Shown here one piece after another: positions 9,182 through 17,565 of a stretch of 64,000 nucleotides of DNA (positions are counted from its first letter, which is position 1; each line of letters begins with the position of its first letter). This DNA comes from Verrucomicrobiaceae bacterium (GTDB lineage Bacteria; Verrucomicrobiota; Verrucomicrobiia; Verrucomicrobiales; Verrucomicrobiaceae), in the NCBI GenBank assembly GCA_027486585.1, contig JAIXOU010000064.1, positions 16,885 to 80,884 on the forward strand, written 5' to 3'. Under the pieces are notes generated by a model. That model searched no databases, was not told the origin of the DNA, and worked only from the letters and a program-made list of their open reading frames with translations. Made by a program: the position numbers and the translations under genes.

Positions 9182-9260
9182 GGAAGTCTGTGTTAAGGAT
9201 GGAGAAGGGTGGCGGCAGGAAGGGCCGCATAAGGATAAATATAAACAGGCGCGCCCGTAC
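9182..9260 (-). promoter_or_regulatory. Perfectly conserved 79-bp leader of the VRR-NUC module, copy 1
   Basis: All 79 bases equal 44014-44092, although the coding DNA next to it differs between copies. In the direction of the genes it holds a GGCGCGCC palindrome, an AT-rich TTTATATTTATCC stretch that could carry a -10 element, and a small hairpin (GCGGC/GCCGC) close to the start codon. Promoter plus 5' leader is the likeliest role; gene conversion between copies is the alternative. Confidence 0.55.
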
Positions 9261-9833
9261 GTGCGCGAGAGTCCAAGTGACTGGTGCGGTGTCTTTTCTC
9301 CACTCGTTGACTGATTGGAATCGGTTCCTTCATTGTCTTCTTCTCTGGCGCTGCGATTGCCGTGTAGATGTTTTTGTCGGTGAGCATGGTTTGGGGCTGT
9401 GGGGGTAGGGGTTGCGGAAGAAATTTTTTGTTCTTCCTGCAATATTACACTGCCAAGCATAGGGTCAGCGCCCTCGAGATTCTGGGAGGGATGCTGCACA
9501 AGTTCTTGAAAACCATGTTCTTAAAGAGCTGGTTTGCAGTGAATATGGGATGGATGCAGGGAAGAGGTAATCAGGCGCTTCTGGCTCTGTGTCTCCTGCG
9601 TCTGCTTCTCCGCCTTCATTCTTCTCTTGGCGAGAATGTGGAAACATGGTTTCAAGCCTAACGTCTCCAATGCCTTTCGTCTGTGAACGGTTTGATGCCC
9701 TAGACTTTACGAGATCGCCGGCTTTGGCTTGCAAAGGATCATCTGGCGTGTCTGTGGCTGACGCGAAGGTGATGATTTTGATACAAGGATCGGTAATTTG
9801 GCCGAAAAGATAGGCCTCCACTATCTCGGAGGC
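9261..9833. other. Upstream flank of VRR-NUC module, partly duplicated
   Basis: No secure gene. About 380 bp (to roughly 9640) still align, with decay, to 44093-44450, including the shared stretch GGGTCAGCGCCCTC. A small minus-strand frame starting at 9387 (MLTDKNIYTAIAA) has a counterpart in copy 2 (MISNKDIYTAKAA, 23 codons then stop), so a lost third gene or a leader peptide is possible. A 118-codon frame at 9465-9821 shows no protein-like conservation and is left uncalled. Confidence 0.4.
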
Positions 9834-11021
9834 TCATCGATTAATGTAAAGTCCGGGCATGGATTCAAGAACCGACACATCTTGGATGCTGCCACAATCC
9901 ATCAGCACTAAATTGCGTAAGGATGGCAGTTGCACCAAGGGGGACACATCCGCCAAGGAATCGCATTGAATCAGCATCAAGTCATGCAGGCTTGGTAGGC
10001 AGGCAATCGGTGATAGGTCCACCAGTTCAGTCATGCCTCCTAGCGAAAGTCGGCGCAGCTTTTTCAGTCCCCGCAAGGGATCCAGATCCTTTGTTTGGTT
10101 TAAGAAGCTCAGGGAGATGTCTTCGAGATCATGAAGTTCCGCGAGTGGCTCTAGGGACACTGTCACCATGCCTCCCCGAAGGTCCAACTCCTGGAGTTGG
10201 TGCAAACCCCGCAGAAAGTCGAGGTCTGCCGTTCCTCGGGGGATCTGCAGAGTCAATCGACGCAAACTCGTCGGTAGTGCCATGGATGAAGAACCTGCAG
10301 TGCAAAGACTGGCACTGGTCGTCTTCGACAGTTGCAATTCTTCCAGGCACGTGAGCGACTCGAGAGAGCGGGGCGTCAATTTCCCTCGAAACAACTGCAG
10401 GTCGAGATGACGTAGATGGCCAGGCAGTCCATTGGGCAGCACGCTGGATTCCGTATAACTTAGCTGCTGTTTCTCTAGCGTTTTCGTATCACGATTATCT
10501 GGAGCTAATTTTTCAGTGATAGGATTCTCGCTTTGAATGAGCAGTTCCGTGACTCGTTCCGTTAACGGCAGGCCACTGAGGGTATGCCGCGCACAAAACG
10601 AAACGCCCAGCGGCATGTTGCCGGGTGGCAGCGGACCAGGCGGGATGTCGTCGCCACCCAGGACCGCCAGGACGTGATCGTTGATCGAGAAGACATCCCA
10701 GCCTCCATGCTTTGAGAAGCTCAGTTCCCAGAGTCGTTCTTCCTCCCGCAAGACCTCAGGCAAGGGCACCCTAAGTCCAAACACCTTTACATACTTCGGC
10801 AAATCCTCGGGACTCTTTACCAGCCACTCGTCGTCATTGTGTTCCAGATGATAAAACTCAGGGAAAAAAAAGTCAGCCTCAGTTCTAAGGCTGATGATTT
10901 GCCAGGTCATCGACAGAGGGAAGTCGTCATCGCGAAAGGCTTCCTGACGAGCGAAACGCAGCATTTCCTTGGTATCGAGTCGCACACGGAGCGTTTGAGG
11001 CCATGGGGCAGAGTTTTTCAT
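9834..11021 (-). CDS. Leucine-rich repeat protein
   Basis: A 395-residue protein without signal peptide. From about residue 205 to the end it consists of leucine-rich repeats of roughly 22-24 residues, with units such as LQELDLRGGMVTVSLEPLAEL, LRRLSLGGMTELVDLSPIACL and LRNLVLMDCGSIQDVSVLESM, the D(L/V)SPL pattern being typical of internalin-like repeats. The first 200 residues are acidic and aromatic and I do not recognise them. LRR domains bind proteins, so it may be an adaptor or sensor. It follows the long minus-strand operon but a 213-bp gap separates it, so co-transcription is uncertain. Confidence 0.8.
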   Translation of the reverse strand: MKNSAPWPQTLRVRLDTKEMLRFARQEAFRDDDFPLSMTWQIISLRTEADFFFPEFYHLEHNDDEWLVKSPEDLPKYVKVFGLRVPLPEVLREEERLWELSFSKHGGWDVFSINDHVLAVLGGDDIPPGPLPPGNMPLGVSFCARHTLSGLPLTERVTELLIQSENPITEKLAPDNRDTKTLEKQQLSYTESSVLPNGLPGHLRHLDLQLFRGKLTPRSLESLTCLEELQLSKTTSASLCTAGSSSMALPTSLRRLTLQIPRGTADLDFLRGLHQLQELDLRGGMVTVSLEPLAELHDLEDISLSFLNQTKDLDPLRGLKKLRRLSLGGMTELVDLSPIACLPSLHDLMLIQCDSLADVSPLVQLPSLRNLVLMDCGSIQDVSVLESMPGLYINR

Positions 11022-11234
11022 GAAGTAGGGATAAGGGAGGTTAGGTTTAGGCCGTTTTGGGCTTTTCGCCGCTTTTGCGGCATTTCGTTTTTGTTGGCGT
11101 GTTTGTTGATCGGGCTGCCTATGGAATCAACATTTTGTGTCCCTGCCGAGACCAGCAAAAGCCATCCGTTTTACCATTGAGATAAGGGGTCATGAGGCAA
11201 TCATTTGAAGAATTCATAGTTTCCATTCAGGGAT

Positions 11235-11660
11235 TCATGGTGTCTCGCCAACAAACTCAGCGATTCGTTTTTTGGTCATCTCAATTGAGGTGTCGGCGGC
11301 AGCTAGGGGGGCACCAGAACCTCCGTCGTAATCTTCATAGGCCTCTGTCATGGCTTTTTCACGCATTTTAAGCCACTGACGCTGCTGCTCCAAAAACTGG
11401 CTTCTCGCTTCACCTTCTAGCTTTTCCAGCCGGGAATGAAAAATGGACCAAAGCTGCGCATCGTAAATGCTGGCTAGGCTGGTTGAAAGGTAGTTCATAT
11501 CCTGCTGGGCATCGCTCTTTTGAAGCAATTCCTCGACAAGACTGATGGGTTCCGACAGGTCTGGTGACCAATCAGATAGGGATGAGGGCAGGGAAGAGGA
11601 TGGTTTCGTGTGACAGGATGAAAAAAGCAGAATGACGGCGAGTGAAGCAATGGATTTCAT
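11235..11660 (-). CDS. LprI-like lipoprotein (DUF1311 type)
   Basis: About 141 residues beginning with a lipoprotein signal (MKSIASLAVILLFSSC, lipobox Cys at 16). The C-terminal half follows the pattern of the LprI/DUF1311 family: FLEQQRQWLKMREKAMTEAY, a GGSGAP turn and a final TKKRIAEFVGE helix. That family includes lysozyme inhibitors but most members have no known function. The start at 11660 is preferred over 11702 because it begins the signal peptide exactly and avoids overlap with the gene before, which ends 8 bp upstream. It is likely anchored in the envelope. Confidence 0.7.
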   Translation of the reverse strand: MKSIASLAVILLFSSCHTKPSSSLPSSLSDWSPDLSEPISLVEELLQKSDAQQDMNYLSTSLASIYDAQLWSIFHSRLEKLEGEARSQFLEQQRQWLKMREKAMTEAYEDYDGGSGAPLAAADTSIEMTKKRIAEFVGETP

Positions 11661-11668
11661 GGGTGTCT

Positions 11669-12457
11669 TTAAGCGTGAGTGGTTGGGCAGTAAGTCGTAC
11701 AAAAGTCTGTCAAGATGATGGCCAATGGTTCGGGAATGCGGGCCAAGGCAAACTTTCTTAGTTCATCGGGAATATGGCCATACCAAGCTTCGGCAATGCC
11801 TCCGACAATACAAGCCAGGGTATCGGCGTCACCCCCAAGGCTGATGGCCAATCGCAGCGCATGCTCATAGCTGGTGCTATCAAAAAAGGCAGCTAAGGCT
11901 TCTGGGACAGTTTCTTGGCAGGTTGGCTTGAAGTGATAGCCAGGTCTGATCTCGTCACAGCTCCGGCTCAGGTCATAGCCAAAGCGGTCGGTGATTTCGG
12001 CTCGAATAGCTTCCTTGGACGCTTTTTTTCTAGCCATGAAGACTGCTAGGGCCGTCGCCTGAGCACCTTTGATTCCCTCGGGATGACTGTGCGTCACACA
12101 GGCGGAGCGAGCTGCTTCTGTCAGCACGGTTTCTACCGTGTCGCAGGCCCAGCCCACAGGGCCTACTCGCATGGCAGAGCCATTGCCACAACTATTGTAG
12201 GGCTCGCAGAGGCTGCCATAAAGCCATCGCTTGAATCCCTGGCCATAGCCACCCATGGGAAAACGATAGGTCGTGCCAAAGCGTCGATAGGCTTCGGTAT
12301 AGTCGCCACCCTGCAACAGCGTTTCAGCTGTTGCAAAGGACAGGATGGAGTCGTCAGTGATTTCGCTGTCAGGTGGAGTAAGATCGAAATCGAGATGTTT
12401 GATGCTGCTGAATTCGTAAGTTGAACCGCAGATGTCGCCGATGATTGAACCAAGCAT
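11669..12457 (-). CDS. ADP-ribosylglycohydrolase (DraG/ARH family)
   Basis: A 262-residue member of the family that removes ADP-ribose from proteins or other acceptors. All signature elements are present: an early SIIGDICGSTYE, metal-binding TDDS at 34-37, GNGSAMRVGPVG at 91-102, THSHPEG at 122-128 and the C-terminal GGDADT at 208-213 with the rest of the dinuclear magnesium site. It should be catalytically active. It is 45 bp downstream of the kinase-HhH gene and 8 bp upstream of the lipoprotein, so it seems to be part of the same operon as the VWA, kinase and phosphatase genes, where it would add an ADP-ribose step to the signalling. Confidence 0.9.
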   Translation of the reverse strand: MLGSIIGDICGSTYEFSSIKHLDFDLTPPDSEITDDSILSFATAETLLQGGDYTEAYRRFGTTYRFPMGGYGQGFKRWLYGSLCEPYNSCGNGSAMRVGPVGWACDTVETVLTEAARSACVTHSHPEGIKGAQATALAVFMARKKASKEAIRAEITDRFGYDLSRSCDEIRPGYHFKPTCQETVPEALAAFFDSTSYEHALRLAISLGGDADTLACIVGGIAEAWYGHIPDELRKFALARIPEPLAIILTDFCTTYCPTTHA

Positions 12458-12502
12458 AAGTGAAGTTGAGGGAAGTAGAGGGTTTGTGTTTGTGGTATGT
12501 GT

Positions 12503-14359
12503 TTACGGGGAGAAAGTGGATTGAAAGGAGGCAAGAACGGCGTCGGCCTGAGCCTTCTGCTGACACAAGCTTCGGATGGAAGCTTCCGTGGCGAGCATCT
12601 TTTGTTGGGCACTCTTGGTGCACGCTGCCAACGGTTGCTGCACTGAGGCAAGCTTCCGTTGATGGTCTTGCTCTGCTTGCTGCAGCATCTGTTCGACTCG
12701 CGCTTGATCCTGGAAACTCAGGACAACCGATTTTGTCACCTTGATTCCGCGCGCCATTCGTCGACGCCATTTGAGCAGGCTGGTGATGACATTTGAGGGC
12801 ATGCTCGCTGCCTGAAGCTGTTGTGGCTGCAAGTCCGCCGCGGTGAGAATGTTTGCGCTTCTGAGCTTTGCCATGCGGGAATCTCCAACCATCGGAATTT
12901 TGTAATCCTGAAGCATCATGCATTCTAGGTGCTTGTTCAGGGATTCTTGGTTGTTACTTTTGAGCACGCCCTCGAGGAACTGCGACCGCTTCTTTGCCAT
13001 GGATGGCTGGCGCTTGAGCCAGTCCTGGAGGCTTTTTTTATGGCGCTGAAAATCTCTCTGATAGTTGACGATGACTTGCCTTTGCACCTGCTGCAGAGAC
13101 CTGATTTTGTCGCTGATGTCCTTGATCAGAGCCCGTTGTTTCCGCATCTCCTCCTGCTGCCAGTTTTTCTGCCAATGTTGTCGAAACAGAAGGCGGCTGC
13201 ACCAGGACATGAGTCCCTGCGGCCCAGGCTGAATAGGAATTTGAACCGGCATGACAGCCGCAGTTTCAGTCGTGACCTGAAAGGCAAAGGGCTGATGACT
13301 CTTGAGAACTTCCGCAACCGGATCTTTAACACTCGACAGCAAATCATGGCTAGCACGGGGAAAGAGATCTGCCCCGGTCTGTTTGAAGATGGTGCACCAA
13401 GGACATTCCATCGCACCTTTCCAGTGACAATGCGCCGGAGATGCCTGGCAGCGGATGAGATCATGTTCAAGGTTTACCAGAAGGTCCGCCCAACTCTGAG
13501 CCGAGGGTCTCATACCCTCTTGTCTTGAACTGGGCTCGAACGCTTCAAGAAAGGCCTGCTGGATGGGGGGAGGAAGCATCGCAAAAGATGGCGCTGCTTT
13601 CGGTGGCGAGAGTGGCAAGCCTAACTTGGCAGGAGCGTAGGCGAACGCATGCTGACGAATGGCATCATGCGGCTGCAGGTCATCATTGCCGACAGGCACA
13701 CCAGCGAACGGATGCCGACCCGAGAAAAGCAAAAGAAAGATCAATTGAGCCAGTCCAAAAAGGTCATGATTGGCGGTGCGTTGCACTCCAGTGAGCTTTA
13801 TTCCTTGGAGCTCTGGGGGCGTCCAGAGTGGGGTTCCCACGTCCGACGTGTGGAGCCTTTCGCCATCGTGAACCTGAAAACTATCCGTATCGATCAATCG
13901 CACACCATGGCCTGGCATCACCTTCAAATTCTTTTCGTTCACATCCCCAATAACCAAGCCATGAGCATGAACCTTGGCAAAGGCCTGGGCAGTCTGTTTT
14001 GCTGTTTTCACCAGCAACTCGAACGTAGCACCGGGCAGAAGAACGCGTCTAGAACCCATGTTGTAGATTTCAAAAACATCCAGTCCCTCGGCGAGTGGGA
14101 TAAAGACGCCGCAATGGCGGGTCTTAGCGGCGTCAGAAAACGCTAGGGAAACAGGAAGAGCGGCAACATCAGATAAGGAACCCGCCAATTGGCGGAGTGC
14201 CTCACTGCGCCGGCGATCTGCCTGAGACGGTGCAGAGTGCCAGATTTTGACCAGGTGACTGTTCACGGCTCGTAGCTTCCGCACGACGCCTTGCCCACCG
14301 CGGGCAAGCTCGGCTTCCATTTGAAAAACGGTACCGGATTCGTCAAAGATTGGGCTCAT
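12503..14359 (-). CDS. TerY-P-type kinase with zinc ribbon, coiled coil and HhH
   Basis: A 618-residue multidomain protein. The N-terminal kinase-like domain has a glycine loop (ARGGQGVVRKL), catalytic loop VIGDVNEKNL and DTDSFQV in place of DFG, then PPELQG. About residue 304-322 a short Cys cluster (one Cys then CHW...CPWC) suggests a zinc ribbon. A long charged helical region follows and near residues 485-535 a helix-hairpin-helix (MVGDSRMAKLRSANILTAADL) that could bind DNA. With the adjoining PP2C and VWA genes it makes the kinase of a TerY-P triad. ATG at 14389 is possible, but 14359 lowers the overlap with the phosphatase gene to 17 bp. Confidence 0.85.
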   Translation of the reverse strand: MSPIFDESGTVFQMEAELARGGQGVVRKLRAVNSHLVKIWHSAPSQADRRRSEALRQLAGSLSDVAALPVSLAFSDAAKTRHCGVFIPLAEGLDVFEIYNMGSRRVLLPGATFELLVKTAKQTAQAFAKVHAHGLVIGDVNEKNLKVMPGHGVRLIDTDSFQVHDGERLHTSDVGTPLWTPPELQGIKLTGVQRTANHDLFGLAQLIFLLLFSGRHPFAGVPVGNDDLQPHDAIRQHAFAYAPAKLGLPLSPPKAAPSFAMLPPPIQQAFLEAFEPSSRQEGMRPSAQSWADLLVNLEHDLIRCQASPAHCHWKGAMECPWCTIFKQTGADLFPRASHDLLSSVKDPVAEVLKSHQPFAFQVTTETAAVMPVQIPIQPGPQGLMSWCSRLLFRQHWQKNWQQEEMRKQRALIKDISDKIRSLQQVQRQVIVNYQRDFQRHKKSLQDWLKRQPSMAKKRSQFLEGVLKSNNQESLNKHLECMMLQDYKIPMVGDSRMAKLRSANILTAADLQPQQLQAASMPSNVITSLLKWRRRMARGIKVTKSVVLSFQDQARVEQMLQQAEQDHQRKLASVQQPLAACTKSAQQKMLATEASIRSLCQQKAQADAVLASFQSTFSP

Positions 14360-15110
14360 GGAGAATGATGGCCAAGGTTTTGTCGTCATCCGTGCGTTGG
14401 CACACCAGATCGGATTCCAACAACTGTGTCAGCTGGGTGGAAAAGATGGGGACAATCGTTTTGCGCAACTCGCGCATAAGGGGGGCTAAAAAGCCACGAT
14501 GAGGCACTCTGCCGGAAAGGTTAATGGCCAGACGTTCCACCCCATCGGTCATGCCAAAGATGGAATCGAAACCTCCCTCCAGCATCTCGAACTGAAGAAC
14601 CCGTTTGGCAGCTTCACAGGTGACGAAGGTGGTTTCACCAGCATGCTCGCCGCCAGTCGGCCATGTCATCGCTGCCAGAATGCCGTTTCGGCACACACAC
14701 CACAATCCATCCCCAACTTGATAGAAAGCTACCTTTGTTGGGGTGATCACCGTGACCAGGAGAGTGGAGGCGAAGTCAGCGATGTTGACTGCTTTGTCGT
14801 GGGCTTCTTTGGCAATGCGCTGGCGCACGTGTTCAAGCATTTCCAAGCCGCATCGAGCATTGAGCTTGGATTCAACACCGGATGCTCCAACGCGCAGAAA
14901 TTGACTCAAAAAATAATCCAGGGCCCCATCCACGGCCAGCTCACTGCCCCGATCCGCATGACTTGCCGATCCCGCGCCGTCAGCAAGGGCGCAAACCAAT
15001 GCTCCAGGAACCTCTAGGAACCCGTTGGCATCCTGACAGGGCAGTTGGTTACTGAGGTGCGCAGCTCCGCGCACCGAAACTTGAGCATGCTTCCAGACGG
15101 TCGGTTTCAT
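14343..15110 (-). CDS. PP2C-family protein phosphatase
   Basis: A 255-residue metal-dependent Ser/Thr phosphatase. Motifs include GAAHLSNQLPCQDANG (first metal-binding Asp), ALADGAGSASHADRGSELAV, ASTLLVTVIT, VGDGLWCV, FGMTDGVERLA and the C-terminal DDDKTLAIIL. In TerY-P triads such a phosphatase pairs with the kinase encoded directly downstream and reverses its action. The ATG at 15110 starts 7 bp after the VWA gene stop; an upstream ATG at 15128 would overlap that gene. Confidence 0.88.
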   Translation of the reverse strand: MKPTVWKHAQVSVRGAAHLSNQLPCQDANGFLEVPGALVCALADGAGSASHADRGSELAVDGALDYFLSQFLRVGASGVESKLNARCGLEMLEHVRQRIAKEAHDKAVNIADFASTLLVTVITPTKVAFYQVGDGLWCVCRNGILAAMTWPTGGEHAGETTFVTCEAAKRVLQFEMLEGGFDSIFGMTDGVERLAINLSGRVPHRGFLAPLMRELRKTIVPIFSTQLTQLLESDLVCQRTDDDKTLAIILHEPNL

Positions 15111-15117
15111 GGCAAGT

Positions 15118-15801
15118 TTACAGATCAATCGAAGACCAACCTGCGGATGACGGCAGGGTCAGCGAGGCTGCACCGGGGGTTGAGCTGGAAACCGCCTTCA
15201 AGGAGGATGATAACCAAGAGAACAGCTCGCGAAAACAGAGTCCGCGCAATTTCATGGCGGGTCGTTTGGGCGGGCAGAGTAGATTGAGTCTTTTCATGTT
15301 CGCTTCTTCGACTCCGACTCCGAAAAAGCTGAGCTTGCCCTTCATCTCGCCTTCATGAATGAGGGCGATCGCATCCTGCCAATAATGGCTTCCATCATCC
15401 GTGGGCTCACCATCAGTGATCAAAAACAACCAGGGTCGGTAATAAGCAATGCCTGCTGCGCGGTATTGCATCTTTCGCTGTTCCAGCATGGTAACTGCAC
15501 GCACCACAGCCTCGCCCATCGGTGTGCCGCCATCCGCCTGCAAAGTGGGGGCTAGGAAGGATTCGGCATTCGTGAAATCGCAGACCGTCTTGACGGTTCC
15601 ACCAAAGGAAACGATGGCAACATCCACTCGTTTGCGGGCAAGGTTATCTGCAGCCAGTTCGCTGGCAAACTGTTCAAGCCCGCGGTTCAATGCCTCAATC
15701 TTTTTTCCGCTCATGGAGCCTGACGTATCGACTAACAGGATGGTAGGTGCACGAGGTTCAGGATTGTCGGCGAAATCAACATCAATAATGGTGGGTGTCA
15801 T
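15118..15801 (-). CDS. TerY-like von Willebrand factor A domain protein
   Basis: About 227 residues, essentially a single VWA domain. The MIDAS metal site reads DTSGSMSG, with the Thr in DGGTPMGEAV and Asp in LITDGEPTDDG completing it. TerY-type VWA proteins act as metal-dependent protein-binding switches in Ter-related stress systems. It is directly upstream of the PP2C and kinase genes. The chosen ATG has GAGG nine bases before it; an earlier ATG at 15837 has none. Confidence 0.87.
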   Translation of the reverse strand: MTPTIIDVDFADNPEPRAPTILLVDTSGSMSGKKIEALNRGLEQFASELAADNLARKRVDVAIVSFGGTVKTVCDFTNAESFLAPTLQADGGTPMGEAVVRAVTMLEQRKMQYRAAGIAYYRPWLFLITDGEPTDDGSHYWQDAIALIHEGEMKGKLSFFGVGVEEANMKRLNLLCPPKRPAMKLRGLCFRELFSWLSSSLKAVSSSTPGAASLTLPSSAGWSSIDL

Positions 15802-15888
15802 CGTGATAGCCTCGTTTTCGGCATGTAGTCTTTTCATAGGGTGGTTTTGTTTTGGGGGTAATGGTTTCGGTGGGGTGAAGTCAGTTCC

Positions 15889-17556
15889 TCAGGCAGCACG
15901 CGCCATTTGTGCAAAGACGCGACCGGCAAGTTGGGGCAGTTGGCTCGGACTCAGGTTGATCCGCGCAGATGGAACGAGTTTGGCCAGAGATGAAGTGTCA
16001 GGGCCAAGCCCCAGAGCCGTGATGCTGCTGGCGTGTTGTCTGAGAACGCCCAACTGGCGACGTGCATCGTCAAAGTTTTCCGGTTCGCCATCGCTCAATA
16101 GCCAGAAGTGGCGGTGACGGTGGGGCAATTCTTCGAGAAGCTCTCTGGCCTCAATCAGGGCACCTGTGAGGTTGGTGCCGCCATTGGGGTTATTACGCAG
16201 CTGGCAAAGACGGGACACGACCTTATCGCAGTCGGGCGCGGCCCAGTCTTGGACAAGGTGTGTGTTCGAACTGAACATGAGAATGCTCAGAGGTAGTCCA
16301 AGACGCAGACAAGATTCTCGCAGCATCACGAGGGCATCAAAAGTGGCGTGAGCACGTTCTCCTTCCATGGATGAAGATGCATCGGCAAGTATGACAAAAG
16401 CAGGGTCAGGTCGTGTGGGCTGGTTCATTCGCTGCCAGAGTCGGTCATGGCGGCGCGGATCCGCCTCGTATTGCATGGCCTGACGAATATCCATGCGCTG
16501 ACCGCTGCGGTGATGGCCACGATAGCGCATTTTCACTTCCGCGGTCATGTGACGCAACATCGCTTCTGTGATCTGTTCAATCGCGCCATGGTGGCGAACC
16601 AGGGACTGGTGGTAATCACTCTGCTTGGGATCATTCCAAAGGAAGACTCCTTGCTGCCGACCGCCCTTCGTCGAGGTCCTTTGACCGCGTGCATTGCCAG
16701 TCTGGCCTTGTGCCGCAGCACCTCCGTAGCGCCCTTTTTGAATTGAGCCACGGGTTTGCCTCAGTTGCGTTGCTAGTTGACCCAGTGGAGACTTGGTCTG
16801 ATCCAAAAGACGGCGAAATACTGGCAAAATTTTACGCCAGACAATTTCCCACATTTCATGCTGTGCCATTCGCACCTCAAGTTCCATCGGGGCCGGCGGC
16901 TCTCCGTAATCCAGGCCTGTGTAGCAGGCCCGCACCGGATGGTTAGCATAACTCATGCGTGTTTTCTCCGGATCTGGACATTCCACTGGCGGGGCTGCCT
17001 CGATGGCAAGTTCGATGTGAGACCAAACCTCATCCAGCGCTTTCTGCGCAGGCTCAGGCAAATGTTCCGGAACACGGCCATACCACCAGCGGCAGAGGAT
17101 GGCGATGAGAAATGCGGAGCCAGGATCAGCTTCAAGCTTTTCTCGCGAAGTGACCAGCAGTTCGCTAAACAGCAGGTCGTTGTAGCAGCGGATCCATGGT
17201 TGGCAACCTGGCAGGCGAATGGGTAGCCAGCGCTCGAGTCGGCAGTCATCGATCACGTTAATTAAGGAATGAACAACATGGTCTTTCAGAAGCGCCTCTG
17301 GCACGATGTCCCAGATGCGGGTCATATAGGCATGCGCCGCCTCATGCAGCGAAAGGCCTCGACAGTAGTCCTGAGGGCGCAGCCTGAGATCCGCAAGATT
17401 AACGGTGATGACTTGATCTTTCCAGTTGAAGCTCCACGGAACGTTGAGCTCCGTGCCTACTTCCAGGATGATGTTAGGCTGCTGTGCGACTAATGCGATC
17501 AGCCCTCTAAGCTCTTGGGTGAATTCGGAAAGATGGGGAGGATGGGCGGTTTCCAT
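15889..17556 (-). CDS. HExxH peptidase-like and VWA domain protein (CobT/CoxE-like partner of AAA+)
   Basis: A 555-residue protein. An N-terminal zinc site is seen in GLSLHEAAHAYMTRIWD (His71, Glu72, His75) followed by VIDDCRLERWL, which may provide the third ligand. The middle is a basic, low-complexity linker (RQTRGSIQKGRYGGAAAQGQ). The C-terminal 180 residues are a VWA domain with MIDAS DASSSMEG, GGTNLTGAL and LLSDGEPENFDD. VWA proteins of this build are substrate or adaptor partners of MoxR-type AAA+ ATPases, here encoded 9 bp upstream. It may be a processing protease or a pseudo-enzyme using the zinc site structurally. Confidence 0.85.
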   Translation of the reverse strand: METAHPPHLSEFTQELRGLIALVAQQPNIILEVGTELNVPWSFNWKDQVITVNLADLRLRPQDYCRGLSLHEAAHAYMTRIWDIVPEALLKDHVVHSLINVIDDCRLERWLPIRLPGCQPWIRCYNDLLFSELLVTSREKLEADPGSAFLIAILCRWWYGRVPEHLPEPAQKALDEVWSHIELAIEAAPPVECPDPEKTRMSYANHPVRACYTGLDYGEPPAPMELEVRMAQHEMWEIVWRKILPVFRRLLDQTKSPLGQLATQLRQTRGSIQKGRYGGAAAQGQTGNARGQRTSTKGGRQQGVFLWNDPKQSDYHQSLVRHHGAIEQITEAMLRHMTAEVKMRYRGHHRSGQRMDIRQAMQYEADPRRHDRLWQRMNQPTRPDPAFVILADASSSMEGERAHATFDALVMLRESCLRLGLPLSILMFSSNTHLVQDWAAPDCDKVVSRLCQLRNNPNGGTNLTGALIEARELLEELPHRHRHFWLLSDGEPENFDDARRQLGVLRQHASSITALGLGPDTSSLAKLVPSARINLSPSQLPQLAGRVFAQMARAA

Positions 17557-17565
17557 AAGGCAGGT

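Noticed and set aside
9465..9821. 118-codon minus-strand frame
   Set aside because: The homologous DNA at 44260-44450 does not preserve the frame, and it shows no motif.
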